From: JBOHER01 sp050701115
Lineage (GTDB): Bacteria > Actinomycetota > Actinomycetes > Mycobacteriales > Pseudonocardiaceae
Length of the DNA stretch: 26,267 nt
Reading direction: 5' to 3'
Assembly: GCA_050701115.1 (NCBI GenBank)
Contig: JBOHER010000334.1
Span: 1-26,267, forward strand
Below the pieces are notes generated by a model. That model worked only from the letters and a program-made list of their open reading frames with translations, made no database searches and was not told the origin of the DNA. Positions 7,958 to 15,444 of this stretch are shown here, in pieces (within the stretch, counting starts at the first letter, position 1; each line of letters opens with the position of its first letter). The translations under genes were made by a program, and so were the position numbers.

Positions 7958-9004
7958 ATGAGCGAGACACCCGGCTGGCACCAGCCCGATCCAGCGCACG
8001 GGCGCACCGGCGAAGGACAGGACCCTGGCCGGCCACCGAATGCAGCGTGGTCCGGGCAGGCGATGCCGCCAGCGCGGATGGGACCGGGTCCGGCCAAGCC
8101 CGGGGTCATCCCACTGCGCCCGCTCAATCTCGGTGAGATACTCGACGGCGCGATCTCCACGATGCGCAGGCATCCGCTGGTCATGCTCGGCGTAGCGGCC
8201 GTCGTTGTGGCGATCAGCCAACTGGTCGCGCTCCCGCTGGTGTCGTTGCTCACCGACGATATCAACCGGATGGGCTCCGGCGAACTGGTCACCGAGGACG
8301 AGGTCTTCGCCTTGCTCGGTACCACGCTGACGGTGGGCGGGGTCGGCCTGATCATCACCATTCTGGCGCGGGTCTTCCTGACCGGGTTCTTGACCACAGT
8401 GGTGGGTAAGGCCGTGCTCGGGCATTCGGCCAAATTCGGCGAGATCTGGTCGACAGCCAAGCCCAAACTGCTCCGGCTTCTCGGGTTGATCCTGATCTAT
8501 CCCATCGCCGGCGCGCTGTTGGTCATCCCGGTCGTTGCCCTTGCTCTGGTCCATCCCGCGCTTGGCGCGCTGACCGCGATCGCCGTCGTCATCGCCGCCG
8601 TCTGGCTGTACATCCTGTTCTCCCTGGCCACCCCTGCCCTGGTGCTGGAAGACACCGGCATCGGGCGCGCCTTCGGCCGGTCGCGGCAGCTGGTCCGCGG
8701 CTCATGGTGGCGGGTGTTCGGTATCTTCCTGCTCGCCGCGCTCATCGCGTTCTTCATCGCGGCGATCATCCAGCTGCCCTTCGAGTTGCTCGGCGGTGAC
8801 GTGAACAGCCTGTTCACCGGGGAGTTCACCGAGATCACCATGACCTACCTGATCCTCACCTCGATCGGCACGGTCACCGCCAGCACCATCACCGAGCCGT
8901 TCGCGGCCGGGGTGACCGCACTGCTCTACCTCGACCAGCGAATGCGCCGCGAGGGCCTGGACATCGAGCTCGCCCGGGCCGCTGGCGTCAGTCCCCGGCC
9001 GTGA
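7958..9004 (+). CDS. Glycerophosphoryl diester phosphodiesterase-type membrane protein (Rv3689-like)
   Basis: A 348-residue integral membrane protein. The frame is open from 7922, but ATG at 7958 has GGGGAGG at 7949-7955 and is preferred. Residues 1-50 are Pro/Gly-rich and presumably cytoplasmic. VIPLRPLNLGEILDGA then leads into about six hydrophobic segments, and the last segment is followed by YLDQRMRREGLDIELARAA. This layout fits the membrane domain found in some glycerophosphodiester phosphodiesterases, present here without the catalytic domain, as in mycobacterial Rv3689. It lies 87 bases after the RDD gene and 4 bases before the DUF4129 gene. It may act as a membrane component for the MoxR chaperone system; no enzymatic activity is visible. 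Confidence 0.8.
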   Translation: MSETPGWHQPDPAHGRTGEGQDPGRPPNAAWSGQAMPPARMGPGPAKPGVIPLRPLNLGEILDGAISTMRRHPLVMLGVAAVVVAISQLVALPLVSLLTDDINRMGSGELVTEDEVFALLGTTLTVGGVGLIITILARVFLTGFLTTVVGKAVLGHSAKFGEIWSTAKPKLLRLLGLILIYPIAGALLVIPVVALALVHPALGALTAIAVVIAAVWLYILFSLATPALVLEDTGIGRAFGRSRQLVRGSWWRVFGIFLLAALIAFFIAAIIQLPFELLGGDVNSLFTGEFTEITMTYLILTSIGTVTASTITEPFAAGVTALLYLDQRMRREGLDIELARAAGVSPRP

Positions 9005-9008
9005 GCTG

Positions 9009-9656
9009 GTGACCAGTTCCAGCACCGTGAGGGACGTCCCGATCGAGATCGGCCGGGACGAAGCGCGGGAGGCCGCGCGCCGGGAACTGGCCGACCCGGT
9101 GTACCAGAGCGCGGAACCGTCGCTGGCCGCGCGGGTGCTGGAATGGCTGGTCGACCGGCTGAGCGAGCTCATCGACTCGCTGTCCGCTCTCGCCCCCGGC
9201 GGTGTCGCTGGTCTGATCGTGCTCGCCCTGCTCGGGGTGGTCCTTGTGGTGATCGTTCGGCTCCGGGTCGGCAAGCCGGCCCGCGCCGGACACGCTGGAC
9301 GCTCCGTGTTCGGCCCGCGCTCGGTGTCAGCGGCCGATCACCGGCAGGCCGCGCAATCGGCCGTGGCCAGCGGCGATCTCTCGGAGGCGATCCTGGAGCG
9401 GTTCCGGGCGATCGTGCGTGAGCTCGAACAGCGGGGTGTGCTCGACGAGCAGTCCGGCCGCACCGTGGACGAAATCGCCGATCAGGCCGGACGCCTACTC
9501 CCCCGGTGTGCGGTCGAACTGCGCGATGCCGCGCGGATCTTCGACGACGTGGTCTACGGCGGTCACCCAGCAACCGTGCAGCAGTACCAGGTGCTGGCTA
9601 TGGTGGATCAGGCGGCGCGCACGGAGCGGCCCACGTTCGCCGGGACATCCCCATGA
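9009..9656 (+). CDS. DUF4129 domain protein (Rv3690-like)
   Basis: A 215-residue protein starting at GTG 9009 (MTSSSTVRDVPIEIGRDEA), 4 bases after the preceding gene. An N-terminal amphipathic segment (DEAREAARRELADPVYQ) is followed by one transmembrane helix at about residues 64-88 (AGLIVLALLGVVLVVIVRL). The C-terminal DUF4129 region contains AILERFRAIVRELEQRGVLDE and RTVDEIADQAG, with ARIFDDVVYGG. DUF4129 proteins often accompany DUF4350, MoxR and DUF58 genes, and this one overlaps the DUF4350 start by ATGA. The family resembles the C-terminus of some transglutaminase-like membrane proteins but has no catalytic triad here. Likely part of a membrane-bound MoxR partner complex (inference). 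Confidence 0.82.
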   Translation: MTSSSTVRDVPIEIGRDEAREAARRELADPVYQSAEPSLAARVLEWLVDRLSELIDSLSALAPGGVAGLIVLALLGVVLVVIVRLRVGKPARAGHAGRSVFGPRSVSAADHRQAAQSAVASGDLSEAILERFRAIVRELEQRGVLDEQSGRTVDEIADQAGRLLPRCAVELRDAARIFDDVVYGGHPATVQQYQVLAMVDQAARTERPTFAGTSP

Positions 9657-10804
9657 GCACAGCGCACACCACCATCTCATCCGATGCGACCGGTATCTGG
9701 CGAGCCTCCCGTGGCCCAATGACGATCGTCGCTTTGATCATCGCGGTCGGCATCACTGCGGCCCTGCTGCGCGGCATGGGCGAGGACGGGGCGCTCGATC
9801 CCCGGTCGGCTGCGCCCGCCGGCAGTCGCGCGCTGGCAACGCTGCTGGAAGCCCGGGGCGTTCAGATCGCCCGGGTGCAGACGGCGGCCGCCGCCGAAAG
9901 CGCACTCACCGCCGGCGCGGCCACGTTGCTGATCACCACTCCGGCATGGCTTGCACCAGAACAACTTCGGCAACTCAGTGATCATGCCGCGGGGCTGGTG
10001 CTCATCGCACCGCCCGAGGACACCGTGCGCGCGGTCACTTCCGGGATAGCCGTCGCCGGGCACGATGACGTGCACGAGCGGGAACCGGATTGCGGCCTCC
10101 CGTCGGCCGTCGCGGCCGGCACCGCGACGCTGGGCGGAGTCGGCTACCGCGCCGACCGGGAAGCCGAGCTCTGCTACCCGGCCGCTGGCGGGTTCGCACT
10201 TCTCCAGCTACCCGAGGATGGCAAGCCGATCACGTTGCTGGGCACCGGAAATCCGCTCACCAATGCCGCGCTGGCCGACGAGGGGAACGCCGCCCTGGTG
10301 CTGCGTCTGCTGGGCGCACACCAACGGCTGGTGTGGTACGTGCCGTCCCTGGACGACCCGGCGATGCGGACCGGCGAGGACTCGTTGCTTGACCTCGTGC
10401 CGAGCGGTTGGAAGTTCGCGCTGATCCAGATCGCGGTGGCGGTCCTCTTGTTCGCGTTGTGGCGCGCCCGGCGGCTGGGCCCCGTTGTCACCGAACCACT
10501 GCCGGTTGTCGTGCGGGCAGCCGAAACCGCGGAAGGCAGGGCGCGGCTCTACCAGCGGGCCGGCGCTGCGGATCACGCGGCGGACGCGCTCAGATCGGCG
10601 GCCCGCAGCAGAATCGCCGGTCTGTCCGGCCTGTCTGCCGATGCTGAGCCGAGTGTGGTGGTGGCAGCGGTTGCCACCCGCACCGGACGCCCGCCCGAAG
10701 CAGTACAAGCACTGCTGTACGGTCCGGCACCAGCCGACGCCGCCGCCCTTGTCCGACTCGCCGACCAGCTGGACAGTCTCGAGAACGAGGTACGCACACG
10801 ATGA
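9653..10804 (+). CDS. DUF4350 domain membrane protein (Rv3691-like)
   Basis: A 383-residue protein. The frame is open from 9506, but ATG at 9653 overlaps the DUF4129 stop as ATGA and gives the expected N-terminus MSTAHTTISSDATGIW. A transmembrane helix lies at about residues 24-44 (TIVALIIAVGITAALL). It is followed by an extracytoplasmic DUF4350 domain with RALATLLEARGVQIARV and LLITTPAWLAPEQLRQL, then a second helix at about 256-273 (FALIQIAVAVLLFALW), and a cytoplasmic tail. This topology, with an outside domain bracketed by two helices, is typical of the family. Its stop overlaps the MoxR start by ATGA. Function unknown; context suggests a MoxR-associated membrane complex. Confidence 0.83.
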   Translation: MSTAHTTISSDATGIWRASRGPMTIVALIIAVGITAALLRGMGEDGALDPRSAAPAGSRALATLLEARGVQIARVQTAAAAESALTAGAATLLITTPAWLAPEQLRQLSDHAAGLVLIAPPEDTVRAVTSGIAVAGHDDVHEREPDCGLPSAVAAGTATLGGVGYRADREAELCYPAAGGFALLQLPEDGKPITLLGTGNPLTNAALADEGNAALVLRLLGAHQRLVWYVPSLDDPAMRTGEDSLLDLVPSGWKFALIQIAVAVLLFALWRARRLGPVVTEPLPVVVRAAETAEGRARLYQRAGAADHAADALRSAARSRIAGLSGLSADAEPSVVVAAVATRTGRPPEAVQALLYGPAPADAAALVRLADQLDSLENEVRTR

Positions 10805-11775
10805 GTCAACTGTCTGAAGTGGACCCGGCGAAGGCGCGCGCCGCACTTGTCGACCTGCGCGCGGAGGTCGGGAAGGCGATCGTCGGCCAAGACGCAGCGG
10901 TGACAGGCGTGATCATCGCTCTGCTGTGCCGTGGGCACGTGCTGATCGAGGGCGTGCCCGGGGTGGCGAAAACCCTGCTGGTGCGCACGTTCGCCACAGC
11001 GCTCGACCTGTCAACGGCCCGCATCCAGTTCACCCCGGACCTCATGCCTGGCGACGTGACCGGATCATTGGTGTACGACGCACACAGCGCCGAGTTCTCC
11101 TTCCGGCCGGGCCCGGTCTTCACCAACCTGCTGCTCGCCGATGAGATCAACCGAACCCCACCCAAGACCCAGTCCGCCCTGCTCGAGGCGATGGAAGAAC
11201 GCCAGGTGTCGGTGGACGGACAACCACGACCGCTCCCGGAGCCCTTCATCGTGATCGCGACGCAGAACCCGGTGGAGTACGAGGGCACTTACCCGTTGCC
11301 GGAAGCACAACTCGACCGGTTCCTGCTCAAACTCACCATGCCAGTGCCGTCTCGGGAGGACGAGATCCAGCTCTTGTCCCGTCATGCCGGTGGGTTCGAT
11401 CCGCGTGACCTCGCCGCGGCCGGCGTGCGTCCGGTGGCCAGCCCGGAGCAACTGTCGGCCGCCCGCGCCGCCGTGCGGGCGACGACGTTGGGCCCGGAGG
11501 TGCTCTCCTATGCGGTGGACATCTGCCGGGCCACCCGCGCGGCTCCGTCGGTCCGGCTCGGGGTGTCGCCGCGTGGCGCGACCGCCTTGATGTCGGCGGC
11601 ACGGGCGTGGGCGTGGCTTTCCGGTCGAGATTACGTGCTGCCCGACGACGTGAAGACGGTTGCCAGACCGGCACTGCGGCACCGGATCGAGCTTCGACCC
11701 GAGGCCGAAATGGAAGGCGCGACCACCGAGGGCGTGCTTGATCGGGTACTCGTCGCGGTGCCGGTGCCCCGCTGA
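10801..11775 (+). CDS. MoxR-family AAA+ ATPase (MoxR2-like)
   Basis: A 324-residue AAA+ ATPase of the MoxR type. Start ATG 10801 overlaps the previous stop. Walker A is GVPGVAKT at residues 51-58, with the Ala-for-Gly form usual in MoxR proteins. Walker B is LLLADEIN at 110-117, followed by RTPPKTQSALLEAMEERQV. Sensor 1 is in ATQNPVEYEGTYPLPEAQLDRF, here split by the reader as ATQNP then YPLPEAQLDRF. A C-terminal lid helps fold the oligomer. MoxR proteins act as chaperone-like ATPases coupled to DUF58/VWA partners in maturation of envelope or metalloprotein complexes. The next gene is such a DUF58 partner, sharing one base with this stop (TGATG). Substrate unknown. Confidence 0.93.
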   Translation: MSQLSEVDPAKARAALVDLRAEVGKAIVGQDAAVTGVIIALLCRGHVLIEGVPGVAKTLLVRTFATALDLSTARIQFTPDLMPGDVTGSLVYDAHSAEFSFRPGPVFTNLLLADEINRTPPKTQSALLEAMEERQVSVDGQPRPLPEPFIVIATQNPVEYEGTYPLPEAQLDRFLLKLTMPVPSREDEIQLLSRHAGGFDPRDLAAAGVRPVASPEQLSAARAAVRATTLGPEVLSYAVDICRATRAAPSVRLGVSPRGATALMSAARAWAWLSGRDYVLPDDVKTVARPALRHRIELRPEAEMEGATTEGVLDRVLVAVPVPR

Positions 11776-13070
11776 TGGCCCTGACCGGGCGCGCAGGCCT
11801 GGTCGCCCTGCTCGGCGCGCTGCTGATCGGCCTGTTCGCACCGTCGTGGGTGGGGATCGGCATCGCTGGTGCGGCGGTGCTGCTGGGGGTGTTGGTTGAT
11901 CTCGCGCTCGCCTGCGGGGTACGAGGGCTGATCTTCTCCCGGTCCGGCGCAACGTCGGTGCGCCTCGGCGAACGGACCGAGGTGACCCTGACGATCACCA
12001 ATTCGGGCAGGCGCAGGCTGCGCGGTCTGGTGCGGGACGCCTGGCCACCCAGCGCGGGTGCGCGCGAAGACCGGCATCGCGTCGACGTGCCCGCCGGTGA
12101 ACGCCGCACCGTGGTCAGCACGCTCAGACCAACCCGCCGCGGCGACCGCAACGCCGCCCGAGTGACGGTCCGTTCGTTCGGGCCGCTCGGGATGGCCGCC
12201 CGGCAAGGGTCGCACCAGGTTCCGTGGAGAGTGCGCGCGCTGTCGCCGTTCTCCAGCCGCAAGCACCTGTCCGCACGGCTGGCTCGGCTGCGGGAACTCG
12301 ACGGTCGGCAAGCGGTGCGGGTGCGTGGTCAGGGAACCGAGTTCGACTCGCTGCGCGAATATGTGCTCGGCGATGATGTCCGTTCGATCGACTGGCGTGC
12401 CTCGGCGCGCGCGGCGGACGTGATGGTGCGGACCTGGCGGCCGGAGCGCGATCGGCACATCGTGATCGTGCTGGACACCGGACGCACCTCGGCTGGCCGC
12501 GTGGGTGCGGCGCCCAGGCTCGATGCGGCGATGGACGCCGCACTGTTATTGGCCGCGGTGGCCTCCCGCGCGGGTGACCGGGTAGATCTGCTCGCCTACG
12601 ACCGGCAGATTCGGGCCGCCGTCACCGGGGTGTCCGGAACCGAACTGCTGCCTGCGATGGTCAACGCGATGGCGACGGTGGAGCCCGTCCTGGTCGAATC
12701 CGACGCACGGGGCATGATCGCCGAGGTGCTGCGCAGGGCTCGGCAACGCGCCCTCGTCGTGCTCATCACCGGACTCGACCCCGCGCCGATGGAACAAGGC
12801 CTGCTGCCGATCTTGCCCGTGCTCACCGCCAGGCACCAGCTGCTGCTCGGCGCGATCGCCGACCCGAGGGTGCGGCAGATGACGCGCGGCCGCGGCCACG
12901 CACAAGCGGTGTACGAGGCCGCGGCGGCCGAGCGGACCATCGCCGAACGTCGCCATGTGACCGGTGTGCTGGCGGACTACGGGGTGCGGGTCGTGGACCA
13001 GACGCCTGAAGAGTTTCCCCCCGCGCTCGCCGACCGCTACCTCGCGCTGAAAGCCGACGGCAAGCTCTAA
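11775..13070 (+). CDS. DUF58 domain protein (VWA-like MoxR partner)
   Basis: A 431-residue protein, coupled to moxR by TGATG. Two N-terminal hydrophobic segments (residues about 5-45, GLVALLGALLIGLF and GAAVLLGVLVDLALA) anchor a beta-rich domain. DUF58 follows, with FDSLREYVLGDDVRSIDW beginning near residue 190. A VWA-like segment IVIVLDTGRTSAG has Asp234 in the place of the first metal-site Asp; the rest of the MIDAS motif is degenerate. It corresponds to Rv3693. The stop TAA (13068-13070) overlaps the convergent spoIIM-like stop (13067-13069), so the two genes share their 3' ends with no space for a terminator. It likely acts with MoxR at the membrane; the target is unknown. Confidence 0.87.
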   Translation: MALTGRAGLVALLGALLIGLFAPSWVGIGIAGAAVLLGVLVDLALACGVRGLIFSRSGATSVRLGERTEVTLTITNSGRRRLRGLVRDAWPPSAGAREDRHRVDVPAGERRTVVSTLRPTRRGDRNAARVTVRSFGPLGMAARQGSHQVPWRVRALSPFSSRKHLSARLARLRELDGRQAVRVRGQGTEFDSLREYVLGDDVRSIDWRASARAADVMVRTWRPERDRHIVIVLDTGRTSAGRVGAAPRLDAAMDAALLLAAVASRAGDRVDLLAYDRQIRAAVTGVSGTELLPAMVNAMATVEPVLVESDARGMIAEVLRRARQRALVVLITGLDPAPMEQGLLPILPVLTARHQLLLGAIADPRVRQMTRGRGHAQAVYEAAAAERTIAERRHVTGVLADYGVRVVDQTPEEFPPALADRYLALKADGKL

Positions 13071-14074
13071 CCCGCGGCCGGCAGGGAGTCGCCCGCGTGC
13101 CGCGCGTCGATATCACCGGTCTCGCCTGCCAACGCAGCGCGTCTGCCCAGCACGAACACGTAGCCGAGGAACGCGACCTCGGCCGCTGCGCCGATGCCGA
13201 TGCGGGCCAGGGTGGGCAGGCCGGACGGGGTCACGAACGCCTCGATCACGCCCGAGATCACTAGCACGCAAGTAAGGCCCAGCGCCATTCCGGCGACCAC
13301 CCTGCCCTCCTGCGCGAGCGCGTCGGCGCGGGTTCGCCCACCTGGGTCAACGACCGTCCAGCCGAGCCGGAGACCGGCGCCTGCGGCGACGAACACCGCG
13401 GTCAGCTCCAGCAGACCGTGCGGCGTGATCAGGCCGAAGAAGACGTCCAGCCGTCCGGCGGCAGCCATCAGTCCGGCCGCCACGCCGACGTTGGCCGCGT
13501 TCACCGCGAGAATCAGCACCACGGGCACGCCGAACAGGACACCGAGCACCAGTGCGCCCGCCGCGACCCACGCGTTGTTGGTCCACACCTGCGCGGCGAA
13601 CGACGCGGCGGGTTCGGAGGAGTAGTAGCTCTCGAACTCACCACCAGGAGCGGTCAGCGCACGGATGTCCTCGGGTGCGGCGATCGTGGCCTGCACCAGT
13701 GGGTCGCTGGCGACCCACGCCCCGAGCACACCGCTGACCAGCAGGAAGAGGACCCCCGTCGGTACCCACCAGGGGCTGCTGCGGTACATCGCGGCGGGAA
13801 ATCGGCGGGTGAAGAACGATCCGAACTCGCGCCAACTCGGCCTGGGTGAGCCGGTCACCGCCGCCCGAGCGCTCGCAACCAGCGAGGATAACCGGCTCAG
13901 CAGGGCAGGGTCGGGTGCGGCAGAGCGCACGATGGACAGGTGGGTCGCTGCCCGCTGATACAGCGTGACCAGTTCATCGGCCTCCAGCCCGCGCAGAACC
14001 TCCCTGCGCCTGACCAGCTCCTGCAACCGCTCCCACTCGGCCCGATGCGCAGCCATGAACACATCTACGTCCAT
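13067..14074 (-). CDS. SpoIIM / stage II sporulation protein M-like membrane protein
   Basis: A 335-residue membrane protein. Start ATG at 14074 has GGGGAGG upstream on the minus strand. An N-terminal soluble helical domain of about 100 residues (MDVDVFMAAHRAEWERLQEL) is followed by about six hydrophobic segments from residue 120. The SpoIIM family signature regions are FAAQVWTNNAWVA, GVLFGVPVVLILAVNAANVG and LITPHGLLELTAVFVAAGAG. In Bacillus SpoIIM takes part in peptidoglycan remodelling during engulfment; in non-sporulating actinobacteria it is a conserved neighbour of MoxR/DUF58 and its role is open. Corresponds to Rv3694c. It is convergent with the DUF58 gene, overlapping by 3 bases of coding end. 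Confidence 0.87.
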   Translation of the reverse strand: MDVDVFMAAHRAEWERLQELVRRREVLRGLEADELVTLYQRAATHLSIVRSAAPDPALLSRLSSLVASARAAVTGSPRPSWREFGSFFTRRFPAAMYRSSPWWVPTGVLFLLVSGVLGAWVASDPLVQATIAAPEDIRALTAPGGEFESYYSSEPAASFAAQVWTNNAWVAAGALVLGVLFGVPVVLILAVNAANVGVAAGLMAAAGRLDVFFGLITPHGLLELTAVFVAAGAGLRLGWTVVDPGGRTRADALAQEGRVVAGMALGLTCVLVISGVIEAFVTPSGLPTLARIGIGAAAEVAFLGYVFVLGRRAALAGETGDIDARHAGDSLPAAG

Positions 14075-14124
14075 GGCACACCTCCCCCTCGAGCCTATCG
14101 GCGTTCACTCCGACCCCGTGCACC

Positions 14125-14168
14125 TCGTGCGTGAAAGTTGTTGCATGGACAACCCCGAGCACTCACGA
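14125..14168 (+). repeat. 44-bp palindromic repeat unit 2 (REP-like), singlet
   Basis: Starts TCGTGCGTGAAAGTTGTTGC and ends CACTCACGA, with the same 9-26-9 layout as the units at 6886 and 26224. The terminal arms pair at 8 of 9 positions, and GTTGT/ACAAC pairs internally. No inverted partner unit follows. Instead a separate hairpin made of CGACGTCC and GGACGTCG arms occupies about 14167-14187. The unit lies between the spoIIM-like gene start and the intron remnant. Confidence 0.9.
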
Positions 14169-14267
14169 CGTCCGCCGTGGGACGTCGCTCAACACAGGGC
14201 CGCCCACGGAGTCGCGGTAGGGACCGCCCCTGCGGGCGGCCCCCCGCACAGATCCCAGCGTGCGGAA
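14169..14267. other. GC-rich hairpin region 3' of the RT remnant (possible intron RNA remnant)
   Basis: No gene is seen here. The strongest element is a hairpin at 14214-14247: a 10-pair stem with one G-U on the minus strand, a four-base loop, then a two-base bulge (TA) and a further GCGG/CCGC stem. It lies directly downstream of the reverse transcriptase stop on the minus strand, where intron RNA domains V/VI would be expected. The GNRA loop and AGC triad of domain V are not seen, so only an association is claimed. Confidence 0.4.
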
Positions 14268-14791
14268 CTACCGCACCGGGCTGCTGCCGCAGGTTCTGGC
14301 GGCAAAGCGCGCCGCCGGGAACGGATGCGTCACACGGGCGGGTGGTAACCATCGTTTCGCGAGACGGTCCGCTTCCAGGTGAGTCGGCTGCGCTGGCTGC
14401 GGCGCCGCAGCGCCTTGTGCCAGTGCCGCGTCGCCTGGGTGCGGAAAGCCGCCACCACGGCGGTGTTGCCGGGCCCGGCGTAGTAGCCGCGGTGTCCTCG
14501 CACCACGCTGGCCAACCATTGCCCTTGTTCCGGGATGGGCTGATACCGACGTCGCTTGAGCTGGTCGGTGGCCTCGCGTAGCTTCGCCCGCATCCGCTTC
14601 GAGAAGATCGGCCAGAAAGCGCTGCGCATCCTGCTCATACTCGAAACCAGCGGTGAAATCGTCCGCGACCGCACGATGATCACATCACCGTGCGCGTAGC
14701 GGCTCCTCCACCACCGGGCCCACAGGTCGAAGACGTAGTCCCTCGACGACGGCCCGCTGGACGATCTTGTCCTCCACCGTGGCGATGCGGC
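14268..14791 (-). pseudogene. Decayed group II intron reverse transcriptase/maturase (LtrA-like)
   Basis: Minus-strand remnants of a group II intron-encoded protein, assembled from three frames. First, RIATVEDKIVQRAVVE is the RT finger region. After a large deletion comes YVFDLWARWWRSRYAHGD, then VIIVR and, in another frame, ADDFTAGFEYEQDAQRFLAD. The catalytic YADD is broken because CGGTCGCGGACGAT lacks one base of the expected CGGTACGCGGACGAT. After another deletion comes the maturase X domain with PIPEQGQWLASVVRGHRGYY and QATRHWHKALRRRSQRSRLT. A last frame change gives RLAKRWLPPARVTHPFP and RFAARTCGSSPVR before the stop at 14268. The remaining 524 bases are about one third of an intact gene. 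The 5' end directly abuts the vapC stop. The protein cannot be functional. Confidence 0.85.
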
Positions 14792-15205
14792 TCAGTCAAT
14801 CCGCCCCCGCTCAACGATCCACTGGGTCGGCTGCCCGGTAGCCTCCGCGATCAGGTCGAAGTCGCGGTCGTAGTGGAGCAGGATCAGATCTTCGCGCTCG
14901 GCTGCGGCAGCGATCAGCAGATCTGGCACCTTCCGATCCTTCAGACCGAGAGCGGCCAGGGTTCGTTGCACGCCACGAGCACGTGCCACATCTACCGGCG
15001 ATACTGCAATGAGCCCGAACGGCCGCAGCGCTCGCTGGATAACGTCCCATTCCCCGGCATTGCGCGCGGAGAACCCCACCTCGAGGTCAGACAGGGCACA
15101 GCGACCAAGCGCTCTCCTCACCAGCAAGTCGCCGATCGCCTTGCGGATGTCCGCATGTGACAAACGGGTTAGCACGCTGGTGTCCGCAAGATGGGTCAGC
15201 GCCAT
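14792..15205 (-). CDS. vapC: PIN-domain ribonuclease toxin (VapC-type)
   Basis: A 137-residue PIN-domain protein. Start ATG 15205 overlaps the vapB stop by 10 bases. Acidic active-site residues fit the family: Asp8 (HLADTSVLTRL), Glu42 (SDLEVGFS), Asp95 (KVPDLLIAAAAE) and Asp113/Asp115 (LLHYDRDFDLIA). Together they would bind Mg2+/Mn2+ and cut RNA. VapC toxins usually cleave tRNA or the sarcin-ricin loop of 23S rRNA, with VapB holding them inactive. The gene is complete, with all acidic residues present. It lies directly upstream of a dead intron RT in a patch unrelated to steroid catabolism, suggesting acquisition with mobile DNA. The RNA target cannot be read from sequence. Confidence 0.9.
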   Translation of the reverse strand: MALTHLADTSVLTRLSHADIRKAIGDLLVRRALGRCALSDLEVGFSARNAGEWDVIQRALRPFGLIAVSPVDVARARGVQRTLAALGLKDRKVPDLLIAAAAEREDLILLHYDRDFDLIAEATGQPTQWIVERGRID

Positions 15206-15393
15206 GCGTGCGCTCGATCTTGGAAGTCAATGCCGCCCAGCACATCGAGCGCCGCGTCCACCTCCTCGGGCAGCGGGCCCGCGTCAGCGGCCAGCCGCAA
15301 GGCGGTGTTTACCGTGTCCTTGATCGTTGTTGTTCCGAGTCGCTGCTTTGCTGCCTCGAGGCTCTCGTCGTCGACATCGATCAGTTTCTTCAT
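15196..15393 (-). CDS. vapB: VapB-type antitoxin
   Basis: A 65-residue antitoxin starting MKKLIDVDDESLEAAKQRLG. The frame is open to 15435, but ATG at 15393 is preferred because the upstream part overlaps an AT-rich promoter-like palindrome. The N-terminus is typical of ribbon-helix-helix VapB proteins (beta strand LIDV, then helix DESLEAAKQ, then TTTIKDTVNTALRLA). The C-terminal tail LGGIDFQDRAHAWR would wrap the toxin. The gene overlaps vapC by 10 bases, so the two are co-translated. VapB normally represses its own operon as a VapBC complex; the flanking inverted repeat is a candidate operator. Confidence 0.87.
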   Translation of the reverse strand: MKKLIDVDDESLEAAKQRLGTTTIKDTVNTALRLAADAGPLPEEVDAALDVLGGIDFQDRAHAWR

Positions 15394-15400
15394 AATCAAA

Positions 15401-15428
15401 GTATATACTGACAGGCACTGATATATAC
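15401..15428 (-). promoter_or_regulatory. AT-rich palindromic promoter/operator of vapBC
   Basis: GTATATA (15401-15407) and TATATAC (15422-15428) are perfect 7-base inverted repeats separated by 14 bases. On the minus strand the sequence contains TATACT about 12 bases before the vapB ATG, a good -10 candidate that would give a very short leader. Such AT-rich arms stand out in this GC-rich window. Autoregulation by VapBC is inferred from the family. Confidence 0.6.
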
Positions 15429-15444
15429 CCCACATCGCTGGCGT

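Noticed and set aside
6886..14168. A CRISPR array or transposon ends made of the 44-bp repeats
   Set aside because: Units are not regularly spaced, no cas genes or transposase are present, and no target-site duplication is evident.
14214..14247. Calling the hairpin group II intron domain V
   Set aside because: No GNRA tetraloop and no AGC catalytic triad were seen, and the stem lengths on either side of the bulge are reversed from normal.
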